NCBI GenBank assembly: GCA_946415795.1
Contig: CAMKTW010000002.1
Span: 1-36,599, forward strand
Reading direction: 5' to 3'
DNA: 36,599 nucleotides
Origin: an uncultured Bacteroidales bacterium
GTDB lineage: Bacteria; Bacteroidota; Bacteroidia; Bacteroidales; UBA932
Position 1 is the first letter of the stretch, and every line of letters starts with the position of its first letter. Under the pieces are notes generated by a model. The model saw only the letters and a list, made by a program, of their open reading frames with translations. It was not told the origin of the DNA and ran no database searches. Positions 1 through 8,574 of the stretch are shown here, piece after piece. The position numbers and the translations under genes are program-made.

Positions 1-1714
1 TGGCGTCAAGCCGACAAGTATCACGTCCCCAAGATTGCGTACGTGAACAAGATGGACCGCACCGGAGCCGATTTTCTGGCAGTGGTGGAGGAGATTCACG
101 CCAAACTGGGCGCCAATGCAGTGCCCATCTGTCTCCCGATTGGGGCCGAAGACAATTTCGAGGGAATAATTGACCTTATCGCAATGAAAGCTATTTGTTA
201 CGATAACGGTACCGAGCTCGTCAACTACGAGATTAAGGATATTCCTGAAGAGATGAAAGCCGAGGCTGAAGAGTGGAGAGACAAGCTGCTGGAGACGGTC
301 GCAGAGTTTGACGATGACCTTATGACCAAATTCTTCGACGACCCCGATTCGATATCACAGGAGGAGATAATCGCCGCCCTGAGAAAGGCTACCATCAACA
401 TGTCGGTCGTACCGACCTGCTGCGGTTCGTCTTTCAAGAACAAGGGTGTCCAGTTCCTGCTGGACGCTGTAATCCGTTATCTTCCCAGTCCGCTCGATGT
501 AGGCAGCGTGTTTGGTACAAATCCCAAGACCGGCAATGAAGTAGAGCGCAAGCCCAGCGTGGACGACCCGTTCTGCGCCCTTGTGTTCAAGATTGCCACA
601 GATCCTTATGTAGGCCGTCTCGCCTTCCTGAGGGCATATTCCGGGCGCCTGGATTCGGGCTCCTATGTCCTCAATACCCGTACGGACAAGAAAGAACGTG
701 TTGCACGTCTCTACCAGATGCACAGCAACAAGCAGAATCCGATAGACTTTGTGGAGGCGGGTGATATCTGCGCCGCAGTCGGGTTCAAGGAGCTGCGCAC
801 CGGTGACACTATTTGCGTCGAAGACAAACGAACCCGTTATCGGCGTTGCGGTGGAGCCCAAGACACAGGGCGATATCGACAAGCTCTCGCTGGCGCTGTC
901 TAAGCTCTCTGAAGAGGATCCTACCTTTACGGTGGAATCGGATCAGGAGACGGGGCAGACAATCATCAGCGGTATGGGTGAGCTTCACCTTGACATCATC
1001 ATAGACCGTCTGCGCCGTGAATTCGGCGTAGAGATTAACCAGGGCGCCCCGCAGGTCAACTACAAAGAGGCCATCCGCGGTACCTTCCAGGTCCACGAGA
1101 CCTTCAAGAAGCAGACCGGCGGTCGTGGCAAGTATGCCGACATCGTGGCGGAATTCTCTCCGGCAGACGAGGGGGTTACCGGTCTTCAGTTTATCGACGA
1201 AGTCAAGGGTGGCAATATCCCCCGCGAGTTTATCCCCGCGGTGGAGAAGGGCTTGAAATCATCTATGTCCAACGGTGTGCTTGCAGGCTACGAACTGGTA
1301 GCTATGAAAGTCCGTCTGCTGGATGGTGCTTACCACCCCGTGGATTCCGATGCGCTGTCGTTTGAGATTTGCGCTCATATGGCATACAAGGAGGCTCTCA
1401 AGAAGTGCTCTCCGGTGCTGATGGAGCCCATTATGAAACTCGAGGTAGTTACGCCGGAAGAGTATATGGGCGATATCGTGGGTGATCTCAACCGCCGCCG
1501 CGGACAGATACAGGATATGGATTCCAAGGGCAACTCCCGCATCATCAAGGCCCTTGTGCCGCTGGCAGAGCAGTTTGGCTATGTCACTGTGCTCAGGACC
1601 CTATCCAGCGGCCGCGCCACCAGTTCTATGGAGTTCAGCCATTACGAACAGGTGCCCGCACCTATCGCAAAAGAGGTTGTGGAGCGTCAGGGACGCATTT
1701 TTATAGGAGAATAA
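1..1714 (+). CDS. fusA: Translation elongation factor G, 5'-partial, reading frame broken near nt 826-832
   Basis: Frame 1 is open from base 1 ([25 protein letters not shown]...) to about [16 protein letters not shown]. Frame 2 continues [33 protein letters not shown]... to IFIGE*. Both halves are clear EF-G and lie directly upstream of rpsJ. Confidence 0.93.
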
Positions 1715-1733
1715 ATTCAAAAACAGTTATATA

Positions 1734-2042
1734 ATGAGTCAGAAAATCAGAATTAAATTGAAATCTTACGACCATGCGTTGGTTGACAAGTCAACCGACC
1801 AGCTCGTAAAGACAGTCAAGAGCACCGGCGCTGTTGTCAGTGGTCCTATCCCCCTGCCTACAGACAAGAAGATCTTCACTGTCAACCGCTCGACTTTCGT
1901 CAATAAGAAAGCCCGCGAGCAGTTCGAACTCAGTTCTTTCCGTCGCCTGGTTGACATCTACTCTTCCAACCCCAAGACTATCGATGCGCTGATGCGCCTC
2001 GAACTTCCCAGCGGTGTGGACGTAGAGATTAAGGTCAATTAG
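1734..2042 (+). CDS. rpsJ: 30S ribosomal protein S10
   Basis: 102 aa, [43 protein letters not shown]..., typical S10; follows fusA. Confidence 0.97.
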   Translation: MSQKIRIKLKSYDHALVDKSTDQLVKTVKSTGAVVSGPIPLPTDKKIFTVNRSTFVNKKAREQFELSSFRRLVDIYSSNPKTIDALMRLELPSGVDVEIKVN

Positions 2043-2089
2043 TCATAAGAAAAGAAGGCTGACACACTACTAGTTCCGGATAGTTTGCA

Positions 2090-2097
2090 TATATTTG
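2090..2097 (+). promoter_or_regulatory. Bacteroidetes-type -7 box (TATATTTG) upstream of the tRNA
   Basis: TATATTTG matches TAnnTTTG, 10 nt before the tRNA 5' end; no good -33 TTG at ideal spacing. Confidence 0.45.
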
Positions 2098-2107
2098 CAC
2101 CGGAAAC

Positions 2108-2181
2108 GGTCCCATAGCTCAGTTGGTTAGAGCATCTGACTCATAATCAGGGGGTCGCAGGATCATGCCCTGCTGGGACCA
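2108..2181 (+). tRNA. tRNA with CAU anticodon (elongator Met, or Ile2 if lysidine-modified)
   Basis: Cloverleaf folds by hand: acceptor ggtccca/tgggacc, D stem gctc/gagc, anticodon stem tctga/tcagg with loop ctCATaa, T stem gcagg/cctgc; 74 nt, CCA not encoded. Confidence 0.93.
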
Positions 2182-2219
2182 CAAGAAAAGAGACGGCAAA
2201 TCACCGTCTCTTTTCTTGT
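2181..2219 (+). terminator. Perfect 16-bp inverted repeat directly after the tRNA
   Basis: acaagaaaagagacgg-caaatca-ccgtctcttttcttgt; the left arm begins at the tRNA discriminator base; T-rich right arm. Confidence 0.7.
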
Positions 2220-2289
2220 GCTTGGCGGGCTCTGGCGGAGCCCGGTATCATTAGGGCTCTCCTCTAAGCCTTTGCGTCGCAAAGCGCCG

Positions 2290-2311
2290 GCCGCAGAGAT
2301 GCGGCTTTTTT
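2290..2311 (+). terminator. Intrinsic terminator-like hairpin with U tract
   Basis: gccgca-gaga-tgcggc followed by tttttt. Confidence 0.6.
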
Positions 2312-2379
2312 GTGATTTTTTTGTGGTCAGTGGTCAACCGTCAAAAGTTATTGTCAGTCCATTACAGGAATGTAAAAAA

Positions 2380-2916
2380 CTATAGTGGTTGCAATTTGTA
2401 GCCGAGGGTGTGGAGCCCAATGGAAGCTGCGAGAGTGAAAAGGGTGTCTATCGTGGCCAGGACGGCCTGGAAAGCGGCTGTGCTGCCGGCTTCGAGACCG
2501 GCGTGCATCAGATAGCTGTAGGCCTCATCTGCCAGGGAGCGCATCCTGGAGGCCAGGGTCTCGGCCTCTTTGCTGCCCAGTGGCATACCCAGCAGGTGCT
2601 CCGTGATGTGCTCGTCCATATAGTCGAACCCCTTCTCGCCGCAGAAAAACTTGTAATCCTTGGAGGAATATTGCATCCAGTCGGTGTCCCAGCACCAGGC
2701 GACAGCTGTGCCCAGATATGCCGCCCAGGCGAGCACCACTTCTGGATAACCGTTGAATTCCGGAACGGCGTCGGCCAGGAATTCGGGAGCCATAGACTGC
2801 CATTTATCGTCCAGATCGGGAGTCTGAAGCAATTCGCCGCCAAGGAGGGCCTTGCTGCGGCATATCTTCATAAGATGCTGCGCAAGCCCCTTTTTATAGT
2901 CAGAAACTGTCTCCAT
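2380..2916 (-). CDS. Hypothetical protein, 178 aa
   Basis: Open ORF with balanced composition (METVSDYKKGLAQHLMKICRSKALLGGELLQTPDLDDKWQSMAPEFLADAVPEF...); same strand and spacing as the downstream block; the overlapping plus-strand ORF looks like a shadow. Confidence 0.7.
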   Translation of the reverse strand: METVSDYKKGLAQHLMKICRSKALLGGELLQTPDLDDKWQSMAPEFLADAVPEFNGYPEVVLAWAAYLGTAVAWCWDTDWMQYSSKDYKFFCGEKGFDYMDEHITEHLLGMPLGSKEAETLASRMRSLADEAYSYLMHAGLEAGSTAAFQAVLATIDTLFTLAASIGLHTLGYKLQPL

Positions 2917-2925
2917 ACAGATATA

Positions 2926-4584
2926 TTATAGTGCCGCCAGTATCAACAGCTGAGCTGCAAGCACCCTGAGGAACATAGTGAGGGGGTAAACAGTAGCGTA
3001 GTTCACGGAGGTGTAGTCGGTGCCGTACTGGCTCTGGGCAAACGAGAGCGCCGCAGGGTCTGTGGTGCCGCCCGCCACAAGGCCGCAGATCTCATAGAAA
3101 TCGAGCCTGAGGACAATTCTTGCCAGTAGTATGACGGCCGCCACCGGTATCAGGGTGATAAGGGCGCCGTAAAGTATCCACCAATAACCTCCTGTGGCGA
3201 GACTGCCCACAAAAGTGCGTCCGGCGTCCAGGCCGACCGCCGCCATAAAGAAGGATATGCCTATCTCACGAATCATCATATTGGCGCTCACGGTGGTGTA
3301 TGTGGTAATCTTAAGCTTGGGGCCGAAGTATCCCAGCAGGATGGCAATCAATAGCGGACCGCCGGCCAGACCCAGTTTTATTGGCTGGGGGATACCCGGA
3401 ATGGTCAAGGGGATACTGCCAAAAATCACACCCACGGCAATACCAAAGAATATCGGCACCAGATTGGGATGAGTAAGCGTTTCCGGCTTGTTGCCCACGA
3501 TTTGGGCTACCAGCTGGATGTTCTCTTCAGTACCGACCACCTGGATGCTGTCACCCACCTGAAGTCTCAGGCCTGGTCTGCCCACCAGCTCGATACCGGA
3601 ACGTATCACGCGCGTAACGGTGACATTGTAGTTTTTCCTGAATCCCAGTTCAAAAAGATGTTTGCCGGTGAGGGAAGATTTTGTGATGGAGAGACGGCGG
3701 GACACCATATTGGAGTCCATTTTCTGCCAGTCCTGCTGATGCATCGGAACCTCTTTGCCAAAGATTATGCGGACAGTATCCACATCCTTGTGGTCTGTGA
3801 CGATAAGCAATCTGTCCCCTTCGTGAAGCACTGTCTCCGGCCCGGGAACGGAGATTTCACCGTCGTGGAGGATTCTTGAAGCCACAAAACCATCGCCCAT
3901 ATTGGCCGTCACTTGCGAGATGGTCTTGCCAAACACAGCGGGATTACTCACCTGGCAATGCATACGGCGGGCTGTTTCGCCGGTGTCGTGCATCTCGTCC
4001 AGAATGGCCTTCTCCTTTTCCAGATCTATCTTGAACAGCGATTTAAAGAGCAGGAGCATAACGATTACGCCCAGCACTCCGATTGGATAGGTTACGGCAT
4101 AAGCTGATGCCATCACAGAACTGTCCACAGGGGCATTTACCGCTCCGGAGAGAGTCTGCTGGGCAGCACCCAGCCCGGGAGTGTTGGTCACCGCACCCGA
4201 CATAACGCCAGTGAGAGTCACAAAGTCCAATCCGGTGGTAAGATGCAACACTACGGTGACAGCCACCGCCAGCGATACCAGCAGTATCGCCAGCAGGTTG
4301 AGTTTTACGCCCCCCTTCCTGAACGAGGCAAAAAAGCCCGGCCCGACTTGCAAACCTATTGAAAAGACAAACAGGATCAGTCCGAAATCTTTCATAAACG
4401 ACAGCACCGTAGGGTCGCTGCGGAGTCCGAAATGGCTCAATATGATACCCACGAACAATATCCAGGTGGTACCTATGGATATCCCCCTGATTTTGAACCG
4501 CCCCAGATACAAACCGCCGCCGATTACAGCGGCAAAAAGCAAAATGGAATGGGCTATGCCCGTGCCGGTAAGTATATTCTCCAT
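2926..4584 (-). CDS. YidE/AspT-type putative transporter with TrkA-C-like (RCK_C) domains
   Basis: 552 aa; two hydrophobic halves (GGGLYLGRFKIRGISIGTTWILFVGIILSHFGL...; GPKLKITTYTTVSANMMIREIGISFFMAAVGLDAG) around two RCK_C-like segments. Confidence 0.85.
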   Translation of the reverse strand: MENILTGTGIAHSILLFAAVIGGGLYLGRFKIRGISIGTTWILFVGIILSHFGLRSDPTVLSFMKDFGLILFVFSIGLQVGPGFFASFRKGGVKLNLLAILLVSLAVAVTVVLHLTTGLDFVTLTGVMSGAVTNTPGLGAAQQTLSGAVNAPVDSSVMASAYAVTYPIGVLGVIVMLLLFKSLFKIDLEKEKAILDEMHDTGETARRMHCQVSNPAVFGKTISQVTANMGDGFVASRILHDGEISVPGPETVLHEGDRLLIVTDHKDVDTVRIIFGKEVPMHQQDWQKMDSNMVSRRLSITKSSLTGKHLFELGFRKNYNVTVTRVIRSGIELVGRPGLRLQVGDSIQVVGTEENIQLVAQIVGNKPETLTHPNLVPIFFGIAVGVIFGSIPLTIPGIPQPIKLGLAGGPLLIAILLGYFGPKLKITTYTTVSANMMIREIGISFFMAAVGLDAGRTFVGSLATGGYWWILYGALITLIPVAAVILLARIVLRLDFYEICGLVAGGTTDPAALSFAQSQYGTDYTSVNYATVYPLTMFLRVLAAQLLILAAL

Positions 4585-4617
4585 AAACAGTTGGAAATTC
4601 CGGCCGCAAATATATAA

Positions 4618-5670
4618 TTATTTATTTTTCCTCAGCTTGAATCTCTCGAAAATGGCCGTCTTGCGGGAATGCCGGCGTGCTTTGAGCCGTTCCATTGCCT
4701 CGTTTGAGAGCTTGGGGAAACGCTGGCGCACCTTGCGCACCCACTGCCCCAGGGAGGCGGCGGTGTGACGGTCGCGCTTTTCCGGATACATCTCGTTGAA
4801 ACATACCATAATTCCTGTCTCTTCCACATCGGAAAACTCGTCGTTGATAGCAGTACCAAACATTTTCATAGAAGGGGAACTGTTCATATATGAGTTTACC
4901 AGCGGCGGTATGTTTGTACCCAGTTTACGCACCGCCTCCTTGAGGTTGCGGTAGTCTTCCTTGAAGTCGACATCTTTGAGTATCAGATCCATCAGGCGGG
5001 CGTTGGTTTCTGGCATCACCGGCTTTATGGGACGTACCAGCTCCTCCGGATCGGGAAAATGCTTCCAAAGGAAGTGGAGGATTAGGTCCCGGGAAGGACG
5101 GTCGTATGAGGGATACATCGTCATCTTCCCGAAGAAATAGATGACGGAGGGGTGCTCGTTAACCACAGCTCCGATTGCATCCCACAGATTATCAAGAGCA
5201 TAAAGGGCCTTTGCCCCGGCTTTGGAGCTTTGGTATTCCGGGGTTACAAAGCTGCGCCCCAGCTCCATAACGTGCGGCAGGTATTCCTTGATAAAGGTGT
5301 CGCTGAAGTGGAACATATGCGCGGTGGCCAGGCGGGGCTGACCGTTGTCATAAAACTTCACGTCCGGGCCAAGTATATAACGATAACCGCCCAGGATCGC
5401 TTTGGACTCCGGGTCCCACACCACAATCTGCTTGTAGGGGACATCCATCGTATCAAACTCGTCGATATCTATGCTCAGGCCGCTGCTGCCGCCCGCCCCG
5501 CGGAACGATATCTCACGCAGGCGGCCCACCTCCCTCATCACGTTTGGCGAGTCGTGGGCATCTATTACATATATCAGGTTCCCGCCCTTGTTTGTTTCAC
5601 ACAACATCTTGGCGGGGGTGAGTTCCGTCTCCAGAAGGTCGATGCTTACGGGATCGATAATCTTTTCCAT
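4618..5670 (-). CDS. glsB: GNAT/hemolysin-like N-acyltransferase, probable glycine-lipid synthesis GlsB
   Basis: 350 aa, REISFRGAGGSSGLSIDIDEFDTMDVPYKQIVVWDPESKAILGGYRYILG resembles OlsB/GlsB-type acyltransferases; 2 nt from an O-acyltransferase ORF. Confidence 0.65.
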   Translation of the reverse strand: MEKIIDPVSIDLLETELTPAKMLCETNKGGNLIYVIDAHDSPNVMREVGRLREISFRGAGGSSGLSIDIDEFDTMDVPYKQIVVWDPESKAILGGYRYILGPDVKFYDNGQPRLATAHMFHFSDTFIKEYLPHVMELGRSFVTPEYQSSKAGAKALYALDNLWDAIGAVVNEHPSVIYFFGKMTMYPSYDRPSRDLILHFLWKHFPDPEELVRPIKPVMPETNARLMDLILKDVDFKEDYRNLKEAVRKLGTNIPPLVNSYMNSSPSMKMFGTAINDEFSDVEETGIMVCFNEMYPEKRDRHTAASLGQWVRKVRQRFPKLSNEAMERLKARRHSRKTAIFERFKLRKNK

Positions 5671-5672
5671 AG

Positions 5673-6500
5673 CTAAAGGGAATATGCCTGTTCACGGACC
5701 CACGCCGCCCACTCGGCAGGAGTCTTGCTGCCATCAAACGTCTCCGGGGGGATAGGTTTGCCGAATGTAATCTTGAATGTCTTGTGCTGGTTGCGATAAA
5801 GCTCGTCGGGGAGGAAAATCATCGCAAAGTTGAATTTCAACTTTAGAAACTTGCAGATGTTGGCCACATTGTAGAACCGGTTGCTGTTGCGTCCTTCAAA
5901 ATGCACCGGCACAATCCAGCGTCCGGTGGCACGGCTCATCTGTATGAAATTTTTTGTCCAGGGGAGGTCCTGGATCTTCCCCTTTATCTTGCGGGAACAG
6001 AGGCCTGCGGGGAAAACCACCATATTGTTGTCCGACTGATACGCCTCCTTGATGAGCGCGGGAAGGTTACGGGCCTGTCCACCGGTCTTGTTGATGGGGA
6101 TGCAGATGGGGGCCAGCCCTTTGAGCGCCATCAGGAAGTCGTTCACCATCAGGCGTACATTGGGACCGAATTTCTCGCCCACTACACCGGCAACAGCAAC
6201 GCCGTCCACGCCGCCCAGCGGGTGGTTGCTGGCAAACGTCATCCTTGCCCCTTCCGGAACCACCACATTCTCCAACCCGTGGACATCCAGGGTAACGTCC
6301 AGATACTTGACGCTCTCCGAGCAAAAGTCGGTGCCTTCATACCCCTTGGTAGCCATAACGTTCAGGAAATCCTGATGGATGAACCTCTTTATCCAGTTGG
6401 TAATCCATTTGGGTATCTTTTTCCCGGGAAATTTGGCCGACACTACTTTATCCACATCAAAAGCCCAATCCGGCCTGGGGACAACTGCTTTCTCACTCAT
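5673..6500 (-). CDS. glsA: 1-acylglycerol-3-phosphate acyltransferase-like protein, probable GlsA
   Basis: 275 aa with FASNHPLGGVDGVAVAG (NHxxxxD acyltransferase motif) and VVFPAGLCSRK; adjacent to the GlsB candidate. Confidence 0.65.
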   Translation of the reverse strand: MSEKAVVPRPDWAFDVDKVVSAKFPGKKIPKWITNWIKRFIHQDFLNVMATKGYEGTDFCSESVKYLDVTLDVHGLENVVVPEGARMTFASNHPLGGVDGVAVAGVVGEKFGPNVRLMVNDFLMALKGLAPICIPINKTGGQARNLPALIKEAYQSDNNMVVFPAGLCSRKIKGKIQDLPWTKNFIQMSRATGRWIVPVHFEGRNSNRFYNVANICKFLKLKFNFAMIFLPDELYRNQHKTFKITFGKPIPPETFDGSKTPAEWAAWVREQAYSL

Positions 6501-6551
6501 ACACCGTTACGTTTTACAGAGTCAAATTTAGTTAAAATTACAAAACGGCTT

Positions 6552-6559
6552 TATATTTG
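6552..6559 (+). promoter_or_regulatory. -7 box TATATTTG upstream of the isochorismatase-family gene
   Basis: Matches TAnnTTTG; ATG 48 nt downstream; imperfect -33 (TTA) near 6528. Confidence 0.4.
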
Positions 6560-6606
6560 CAACAACTTTCTGTCGTATCATTATTAACCTACTTTATTCT
6601 ACTAAA

Positions 6607-7149
6607 ATGAAGAAGTATGCAGTAATTGTCGTTGATATGCTCAACGATTTTGTGACGGGCCCCATTGCAGACCCGCGAGTTCATCACATCATTGAGCCCA
6701 TCAAGCAGCTCTGCGAAAAGGCTCGCAAAGCGGGAGTTCCGGTGATTTATGCGAACGACTGCCATACCCCTGAGATTGACAAGGAGTTCCGCGTATGGGG
6801 TTCCCACGCAGTAGAGGGTACAAAGGGAGCTGAGATTATTGACGAGCTCAAAGCCCAGAGCGGTGACTATGTAATCCCCAAGAAGACCTACAGCGGCTTC
6901 TTTGAGACCACTATGGAGCGCGTGCTTCGCGAACTTGGCGTGGACACTGTCGTCATCACCGGATGGCAGGCCGACTGCTGCTGCCGCCATACCAGTGCCG
7001 ACGCTTTCTTCCGCGGCTTTGACATCGTTGTTCCGCGCGAAACCACCGATACCACATCTGAAGAGGCTTACCAGGGCGCTCTCGAATACATAAAGAACAT
7101 CTACGGCGGCACTATCTGCAACCTGGAGGACCTTCCTTTCTGGAAATAA
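6607..7149 (+). CDS. Isochorismatase-family cysteine hydrolase
   Basis: 180 aa; AVIVVDMLNDF (catalytic Asp), IPKKTYSGFFET (Lys), VVITGWQADCCCRHTSADAFFRGFDIVV (Cys motif). Confidence 0.9.
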   Translation: MKKYAVIVVDMLNDFVTGPIADPRVHHIIEPIKQLCEKARKAGVPVIYANDCHTPEIDKEFRVWGSHAVEGTKGAEIIDELKAQSGDYVIPKKTYSGFFETTMERVLRELGVDTVVITGWQADCCCRHTSADAFFRGFDIVVPRETTDTTSEEAYQGALEYIKNIYGGTICNLEDLPFWK

Positions 7150-7158
7150 CCACCTTGT

Positions 7159-8394
7159 ATGAAAGTTGGGCTTTTTATTGACACCTTCTACCCGATGGTG
7201 GACGGTGTCATCAAAGTAGTTGACAATTACGCACGCCGCCTCGCAAAAAAATGCGAGGTGGCAGTGTTTTGTCCCGATATCAAGGGATACGATAAAACAG
7301 AGGACACAAAGTATCCTTACAGGATTTTCCGCTGCTCATCGCTGCCCATTCCCGGGGCGGATTACTCCCTGCCCCTGCCGCTGGCCGACCCCGCTTTCAA
7401 TCTTCCCCTGATAAAGAGCGGACTGGACATAGTCCACATCCACTCCCCTTTTGCAGTAGGAATGGCGGGAACGCTGTACGCCAAGATGCATCAGGTGCCG
7501 GCCGTCGCCACCCTGCATTCCCAGTACCGGCAGGATTTCGAACGGTCGTTCAAGCTGGAACCTACCATAAAGATGGCTATGAACACCCTGATGATGACCT
7601 TCAACTCCTGTGACGAGTGCTGGGCCGTGAATCCCGCTATCAAAGAGCTGTATGTGGACGAATACGGCCTTGCGGCCCCCTGCAAGGTGATGCTCAACGC
7701 CACAGACCATATCCAGGTGGACGACCCGGCAGCGGCCGCAGAGCGCGTCAACCGGCGCTTGGGCATCGCTCCGGAAGAAACTGTATTCCTGTTTGTCGGA
7801 CGCATCAACTTCTTGAAGAACATCGACTTTACGGTGCGCTCCCTCCGGCTTCTTAAAGACCGGGGCGTATCCTTCAAAATGATTTTTGCCGGACAGGGCC
7901 AGGACGAAGACAAGCTCTCCGCACTTGTGGCCTCGCTTGGCCTTGAGAAAGAGGTGATAATGGCCGGCCTCAATAATCGCGAACAATTGCAGGATCTCTA
8001 TTCCCGTGCAAAACTGTTACTCTTCCCATCTATGTACGACGCCAATTCGCTGGTACAGATAGAGGCGGCCTGCCAGGGTACCCCCACCGTTTTTCTGCGC
8101 GGTTCCCGTACCTCCGCCACCGTTACAGACGGCGTCAACGCGCTGATGTCTGACCCCACAGAAGAGGCTTTCGCCGACACTGTCGAATCCATACTGGCCG
8201 ATGAAGGGCGCTACCGCCGCATATGTGCCGCCGCCCGCGAACAGCTTTATCTGGACTGGGACACGGTTGTGGACTCAGTTTACAACAAATACCAGGAACT
8301 CATCTCTGCCAAGAAAGAGCAAATCAAGCACAACCGCCTGGAAAACCGCCTCAAGCAAGCCTTCCTCCCGGATGTCGATGCCCCCACGGATTGA
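7159..8394 (+). CDS. GT4-family glycosyltransferase
   Basis: 411 aa; MKVGLFIDTFYPMVDGVIKVVDNYARRL..., HIHSPFAVG, VFLFVGRINFLKNIDF, LLLFPSMYDANSLVQIEAACQGTP. Confidence 0.9.
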   Translation: MKVGLFIDTFYPMVDGVIKVVDNYARRLAKKCEVAVFCPDIKGYDKTEDTKYPYRIFRCSSLPIPGADYSLPLPLADPAFNLPLIKSGLDIVHIHSPFAVGMAGTLYAKMHQVPAVATLHSQYRQDFERSFKLEPTIKMAMNTLMMTFNSCDECWAVNPAIKELYVDEYGLAAPCKVMLNATDHIQVDDPAAAAERVNRRLGIAPEETVFLFVGRINFLKNIDFTVRSLRLLKDRGVSFKMIFAGQGQDEDKLSALVASLGLEKEVIMAGLNNREQLQDLYSRAKLLLFPSMYDANSLVQIEAACQGTPTVFLRGSRTSATVTDGVNALMSDPTEEAFADTVESILADEGRYRRICAAAREQLYLDWDTVVDSVYNKYQELISAKKEQIKHNRLENRLKQAFLPDVDAPTD

Positions 8395-8477
8395 CATCTG
8401 GCAGACAGGACATTAGCCCATTTTCTGCTGAATCCCTGACAAATCCTTTAGCCATTGCTTATTGTGAATCCACAGTA

Positions 8478-8508
8478 TTGCAATTACTAAAGTATTTATC
8501 TACATTTG
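8478..8508 (+). promoter_or_regulatory. Bacteroidetes sigma-ABfr-type promoter for the modular lipoprotein operon
   Basis: TTG (8478-8480), 20 nt, TACATTTG (8501-8508); ATG at 8575. Confidence 0.6.
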
Positions 8509-8574
8509 CAAATCTTGGCTTTTTGTCGGCAAGATATCATTAACCCTATATTAAAAAACGAAGTACTTTTTCAT

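Noticed and set aside
800-860. Programmed frameshift in fusA
   Set aside because: No slippery sequence at the junction, and conserved residues are missing rather than merely out of frame.
355-882. 175-aa minus-strand ORF
   Set aside because: Antisense to conserved EF-G sequence.
2389-2931. 180-aa plus-strand ORF
   Set aside because: Overlaps the better-composed minus-strand ORF 2380-2916, which fits the operon spacing.
6952-7020. Cys-Cys-Cys run (GWQADCCCRHTSADAFF) in the isochorismatase-family protein as a metal site
   Set aside because: The second Cys aligns with the expected catalytic Cys; the extra Cys residues alone do not support a novel function.
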